Shown here one piece after another: positions 6,559-9,531 of a stretch of DNA of 9,531 bases (position 1 is its first letter; each line of letters opens with the position of its first letter). The stretch covers positions 1 through 9,531 of the forward strand of contig JAFQUG010000130.1 of assembly GCA_017408625.1 (NCBI GenBank). The letters run 5' to 3'. Source of the DNA: Clostridia bacterium. Its GTDB lineage: Bacteria; Bacillota_A; Clostridia; Oscillospirales; CAG-272. Below the pieces are notes generated by a model that saw only the letters and a program-made list of their open reading frames with translations, did not search any database and had not been told where the DNA came from. A program made the position numbers and the translations under genes.

Positions 6559-7650
6559 TTAGTTCTTGGGATTTTCGGCTTCAAACTTCTTCATGAACGC
6601 GATCAGATCCACGATACCCTGCGTAGGCATTGCATTGTAGATGGACGCACGCATACCGCCCACAGAGCGGTGACCCTTGAGGTTCTTAAAGCCTGCCTTT
6701 GCAGCCTCGGATGCAAACTTCTTATCCAGTGCCTCGTCGCCCGTCTTGAAGGTGACGTTCATGATCGAGCGGTAAGCGGGCTGTGCGTGGGTGATGTAGT
6801 AATCGGTAGAATCGAGATAGTCGTACAGCATGCCTGCCTTTTCATAGTTGATCTTGGCAATGGCTTCAAGACCGCCGATCTGCAGCAGATAATCGTAAAC
6901 CAAACCTGCCATGTAGATGGCATAGCAGGGTGGGGTATTGTACATGGAATCGTTTTCAGCCATGACCTTCCATTCAAGCATGGTGGGAATGCCGGGCAGA
7001 GCCTGCTCGAGCAGATCCTCGCGCACGATGACCACAGTCAATCCTGCGGGAGCCATGTTCTTCTGCGCACCTGCGTAGATCACGCCGAACTTGGAAACGT
7101 CCACGGGCTCGGAGAGAATGCAGGAGGACATATCGGCAACCAGCGGCACGTCACCCGTATCGGGCACCTCGGGGAACTTGGTGCCGAAAATGGTGTTGTT
7201 ATAGCAAACGTGTACGTAAGCCGCATCGGGACGCACGTCTTCCTTGGAGAAGGAAGGAATGTAAGAGAAGGTATCGGGCTTGGAGGAGGCGATGCACTTG
7301 GCGTCAAAGCCCATGCGCAGAGCTTCCTTATATGCTTTTTCGGAGAACTGACCGGACACGACGTAATCCGCCTTTTTGGACTTGCCCATCAGATTGAGCG
7401 GGACGGATGCAAACTGTGTAGACGCGCCGCCCTGCAAAAACAGGACCTTGTAGTTGTCGGGGATCTGCATCAGCTTGCGCAGATCTGCCTCGGCCTTTTC
7501 GATGATCTGCATATAGTCGGCAGAGCGGTGGCTCATTTCCATGACTGACATACCGCTCTCACCGTAACAGAGCAGCTCAGCCTGCGCGCGTTCAAGCACG
7601 GGAAGGGGCAGCATGGAAGGGCCTGCGGAAAAATTATACACTCTGTTCAT
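6559..7650 (-). CDS. serC: Phosphoserine aminotransferase
   Basis: This PLP enzyme moves an amino group from glutamate to 3-phosphohydroxypyruvate to give O-phosphoserine, the step after SerA. The 363 residues match the usual family length (about 360). Motifs in order are the N-terminal YNFSAGPSMLP (5-15), QGGASTQF (73-80), ADMSSCILS (172-180), YAGAQKNMAPAG with the PLP lysine at Lys197 (192-203), and GHRSVGGMRASIYNA near the C-terminus. The start at 7650 has GGAGG eight bases upstream. The promoter lies just upstream and the predicted leader is about 28 bases, too short for a T-box or riboswitch. serA follows after 12 bases. The phosphatase that would finish the pathway is not in the window. 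Confidence 0.95.
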   Translation of the reverse strand: MNRVYNFSAGPSMLPLPVLERAQAELLCYGESGMSVMEMSHRSADYMQIIEKAEADLRKLMQIPDNYKVLFLQGGASTQFASVPLNLMGKSKKADYVVSGQFSEKAYKEALRMGFDAKCIASSKPDTFSYIPSFSKEDVRPDAAYVHVCYNNTIFGTKFPEVPDTGDVPLVADMSSCILSEPVDVSKFGVIYAGAQKNMAPAGLTVVIVREDLLEQALPGIPTMLEWKVMAENDSMYNTPPCYAIYMAGLVYDYLLQIGGLEAIAKINYEKAGMLYDYLDSTDYYITHAQPAYRSIMNVTFKTGDEALDKKFASEAAKAGFKNLKGHRSVGGMRASIYNAMPTQGIVDLIAFMKKFEAENPKN

Positions 7651-7685
7651 AGTAAGTACCTCCGGGTAAATAACAAGATACTGTC

Positions 7686-7714
7686 ATTTTAGCACTGAAT
7701 GAAAGTTCTGTCAA
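7686..7714 (-). promoter_or_regulatory. SigA-type promoter of serC-serA
   Basis: On the minus strand a perfect TTGACA (7714-7709) and TAAAAT (7691-7686) are 17 bases apart, with TGC directly before the -10. The promoter lies just after the terminator of the upstream gene, so the operon is transcribed on its own. Confidence 0.85.
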
Positions 7715-7734
7715 TAGAAAATTGCAAAAAAATT

Positions 7735-7764
7735 AAAATCTCTCCGATTTTTCGGAGAGATTTT
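7735..7764 (-). terminator. Rho-independent terminator after the ThyX-like gene
   Basis: ATCTCTCCGA (7738-7747) pairs perfectly with TCGGAGAGAT (7752-7761) around a four-base loop, and A/T pairs extend the stem on both sides. On the minus strand it is followed by TTTTAATTTTTTT. It starts about 33 bases after the stop codon and separates this gene from serC. Confidence 0.85.
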
Positions 7765-7797
7765 TCAAAATATTGCAAGTTGCGACGAAAAATTCCG

Positions 7798-8427
7798 TCA
7801 TTTTTCATCCTTGACGCAAATCAGCTCCGCGGCATAGGGCAGCGAGAGGATCCAGTCGCAGAGCACGTGCCATTCAGCCAGCTTGTGATTGCGACGTGCG
7901 TAGTACATATTGATCAGATTTTCGTAGTTGAGCGTGACCGTACGCATCTGATTGTAGGAGGAGGGCAGGGTCTGGATCATGTTGTGCCAGGATTGCTTGT
8001 CGTTCTTATCTGCAAGAAACTTCTGACGCTCGCTCTCCAGGTATGCAATGACCGCATCCAGCATAGCAAGGCCGCCCTCGTCCATGCGATCGCAGGAGAA
8101 ATCCTCGCGCGAAAATTCCTTGGCATGGATCTTGTGCATGGTGGAGGTGGAGTTTGCGGTGGTGCCCACCTTGTAGGTATCGAATTCCTTCCACCAGTAA
8201 AGCGGAGCGGTAATGTCCACGGTCACAAAGATCTGACGCAGGAATTTGCGGTGGTCGCTGCCTGCGTGTGCAAGACGCTTTGCAAGGTCAAGGTCATTAG
8301 GGCCAAGCACAAAGCTGCCGTTCTCGTCGTAGTAGCTGTCCATTCTGCTCCAGGAGTTCATGGGGTTGCGTGCGCCGCGGATTGCGCCCTCCAGGTTCAT
8401 TACCGCACTTCTTTCAGTCTTCAGCAT
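7798..8427 (-). CDS. Divergent ThyX-like (FAD-dependent thymidylate synthase-related) protein
   Basis: The 209-residue product is probably related to flavin-dependent thymidylate synthase, which methylates dUMP using FAD and methylene-tetrahydrofolate. The similarity is in layout. An N-terminal helical part contains HAGSDHRKFLRQ (54-65). A central segment WWKEFDTYKVGTTANSTSTMHK (78-99) lies where ThyX carries its signature. The C-terminal part has LPSSYNQ (154-160) followed by NLINMYYARRNHKLAEWHVL (170-189), recalling the ThyX N-L-x-F-x-x-x-R...A-Q-x-E helix. The ThyX motif R-H-R-x7-S is not present and the usual Gln is replaced by Glu. It may therefore be a distinct branch with another activity. 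No signal peptide or membrane segment is seen. AAAGGA stands eight bases before the ATG, with its own promoter and terminator. Family link moderate; function unproven. Confidence 0.55.
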   Translation of the reverse strand: MLKTERSAVMNLEGAIRGARNPMNSWSRMDSYYDENGSFVLGPNDLDLAKRLAHAGSDHRKFLRQIFVTVDITAPLYWWKEFDTYKVGTTANSTSTMHKIHAKEFSREDFSCDRMDEGGLAMLDAVIAYLESERQKFLADKNDKQSWHNMIQTLPSSYNQMRTVTLNYENLINMYYARRNHKLAEWHVLCDWILSLPYAAELICVKDEK

Positions 8428-8464
8428 ATCTATGTTCCTTTCAAATTCACAAATTCATACTCTT

Positions 8465-8493
8465 ATTATAGCATACGGGGGTGGTCAAGTCAA
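8465..8493 (-). promoter_or_regulatory. SigA-type promoter of the ThyX-like gene
   Basis: On the minus strand TTGACT (8493-8488) and TATAAT (8470-8465) are 17 bases apart, with TGC directly before the -10. It lies wholly within the 72-base gap after the carboxypeptidase-like gene. I see no hairpin terminator in that gap, so read-through from the upstream gene is also possible. Confidence 0.8.
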
Positions 8494-8499
8494 TAGAGA

Positions 8500-9531
8500 T
8501 CAGCGTCTGCGCTTGTATTTTCCTTTTCTCGGTCGCATGGAAATGCCCGAAAATACGTACAGGAAATAGCCGCCAAGCAGCAAGATCGCACAAACCGCAC
8601 TTGCCGCAAAGGCGCGGCTGGTTATGTAATCGGACAGCAGATTAATGCCGTGCAGGATGGGATTTCGCGCGTGATCCTCCATGATCACACCGTCCACGCT
8701 GCCAAGCGGCACGTCCTTGTAATAGACCGTGATCACTCCCACCACCTGTCCTGCACTGACCGGAGCGTCCAGCGAGGTCTGACTCAGGTGAGCGCGCACG
8801 ACCAGATCGTCGTTGCTTGCCGAGCGGGGAAGATACACGGTCAGGGCCTCTTTGGCGCAGACCTCCAACTCAAGCCCGAAAAGTCCCGTGTTTTCCACCG
8901 GAACGGTGACGGTAGCCTGTCCCGCCTCCAGCACCTGCCTGGTTGCAAAGGATCTGCATGCCCAGTTGACCAGATCGTTGGTGATTTTGTAGGAGTAAAT
9001 GTAGTTTTCGTCCTCATCCGCGCCCATGACCACGCAAAGATAGCGGTCTCCCTCGCGCTCGGCAATTGTGACGCAACACCATCCGCCCTCGTCGGTGCTG
9101 CCTGCGTTCATACCACGGCAAAGATCGTTGAAATAGCCAATGCCGTAGTAGGTCGAAACCAGACTGTTTCTGTTGTGCAGCGTGCGCTCATTCGCGCGGT
9201 TGGTCGGGGGCATTCTGTATTTGACCGCCGAGGTGACCTCCATGAACAGCGTGTTTTCACTTGCGGCCAGAGCAATTTTGGCTGTGTCTGCTGCGGTGGT
9301 GACCATGGCGTCGTCGTGCAGGCCTGTCGGATTGGTGTAAACGGTCTGCAAAGCACCCAGTTCAGATGCCTGCGCATTCATTTCTGCCACAAAGGCCTCC
9401 ACACTGCCGCAAAGTGTTTGAGAGAGCACGCAGACCGCATCGTTATAGCCGCTGCAAAAGCTTGCGTATAACATGTCCTTGATTGTGACGGTCTCTCCTG
9501 CCTCCAGTCCCATGACGCGGCCGTCCGCACC
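8500..9531 (-). CDS. D-alanyl-D-alanine carboxypeptidase-like (peptidase S11) protein, 5' part outside window
   Basis: The frame stays open to the right edge, so the ATG at 9513 is internal; codons for GADGRV precede it. The visible part (343 residues) has the S11 domain, then a beta-rich domain like the PBP5 C-terminal domain (about 195-285, numbered from that ATG). It ends in a membrane segment (about 301-323) and a basic tail (RPRKGKYKRRR), as in DacF-type enzymes. Such enzymes trim the terminal D-Ala from peptidoglycan stem peptides outside the membrane. NPTGLHD (61-67) and TDEGGWC fit the family. Two active-site motifs are altered: the SxN position reads GYN (22-24, in SGYNDA), and KTG reads NAG (136-138, in GMNAGST). 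The SxxK motif would lie outside the window. The protein may be a non-catalytic or altered member. Family call firm, activity doubtful. Confidence 0.85.
   Translation of the reverse strand, partial: GADGRVMGLEAGETVTIKDMLYASFCSGYNDAVCVLSQTLCGSVEAFVAEMNAQASELGALQTVYTNPTGLHDDAMVTTAADTAKIALAASENTLFMEVTSAVKYRMPPTNRANERTLHNRNSLVSTYYGIGYFNDLCRGMNAGSTDEGGWCCVTIAEREGDRYLCVVMGADEDENYIYSYKITNDLVNWACRSFATRQVLEAGQATVTVPVENTGLFGLELEVCAKEALTVYLPRSASNDDLVVRAHLSQTSLDAPVSAGQVVGVITVYYKDVPLGSVDGVIMEDHARNPILHGINLLSDYITSRAFAASAVCAILLLGGYFLYVFSGISMRPRKGKYKRRR

Noticed and set aside
5350..7548. A 732-residue open frame on the plus strand across serA and serC
   Set aside because: It spans two recognised genes and their 12-base gap on the opposite strand, and its translation has no recognisable motif. 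It reflects lack of stop codons in one antisense frame.
7651..7680. T-box or other amino-acid-responsive leader before serC
   Set aside because: The predicted leader is about 28 bases, with the promoter directly upstream. The nearby hairpin at 7735-7764 lies upstream of the promoter and belongs to the preceding gene.
8650..9471. A 273-residue plus-strand frame opposite the carboxypeptidase-like gene
   Set aside because: The minus-strand frame has clear family motifs, a membrane segment and continuity to the window edge; the plus frame has none of these.

Overview
The window looks like a chromosomal stretch from a Gram-positive anaerobe of the class Clostridia, probably an uncultured gut lineage. 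The reasons are strong AGGAGG-type ribosome binding sites, SigA-like promoters, a lipoprotein with the H-x-D-x-D-x-D-G-x-C-D-x-C motif common in such bacteria, and intergenic repeats of a kind often seen in these genomes. Order or genus cannot be fixed from sequence alone. No rRNA, tRNA, CRISPR array, transposase or phage structural gene was seen.

Layout. Positions 1-366 are non-coding and hold a long inverted-repeat element (1-215) and two decayed repeat halves. A strong promoter (367-395) then drives one large plus-strand gene (493-3144): an ECF-type RNA polymerase sigma factor fused to about 680 extra residues that contain an internal duplication. Positions 3145-3486 hold two hairpin terminators, a second inverted-repeat element and a heptamer tandem repeat that runs into the stop codon of the next gene. 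Everything to the right is on the minus strand. In order of position these are a lipoprotein 5'-nucleotidase/metallophosphatase (3487-5088), an intergenic region with a third inverted-repeat element (5173-5292), a serC-serA operon read from 7650 to 5398, a divergent ThyX-like protein (7798-8427), and the 3' part of a D,D-carboxypeptidase-like membrane protein that runs off the right edge (8500-9531).

How the parts relate. SerC and SerA catalyse two steps of the phosphorylated serine pathway and share one promoter and one terminator. The other genes look like single transcription units, each with its own promoter or terminator, so this is not one pathway cluster. The four visible promoters all have a 17-bp spacer and a TGC directly before the -10 box.

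The most unusual items are the giant sigma factor, which has no anti-sigma gene beside it; the carboxypeptidase-like protein, whose SxN and KTG motifs are both altered; the ThyX-like protein without the family's signature motif; and the related intergenic hairpin elements.
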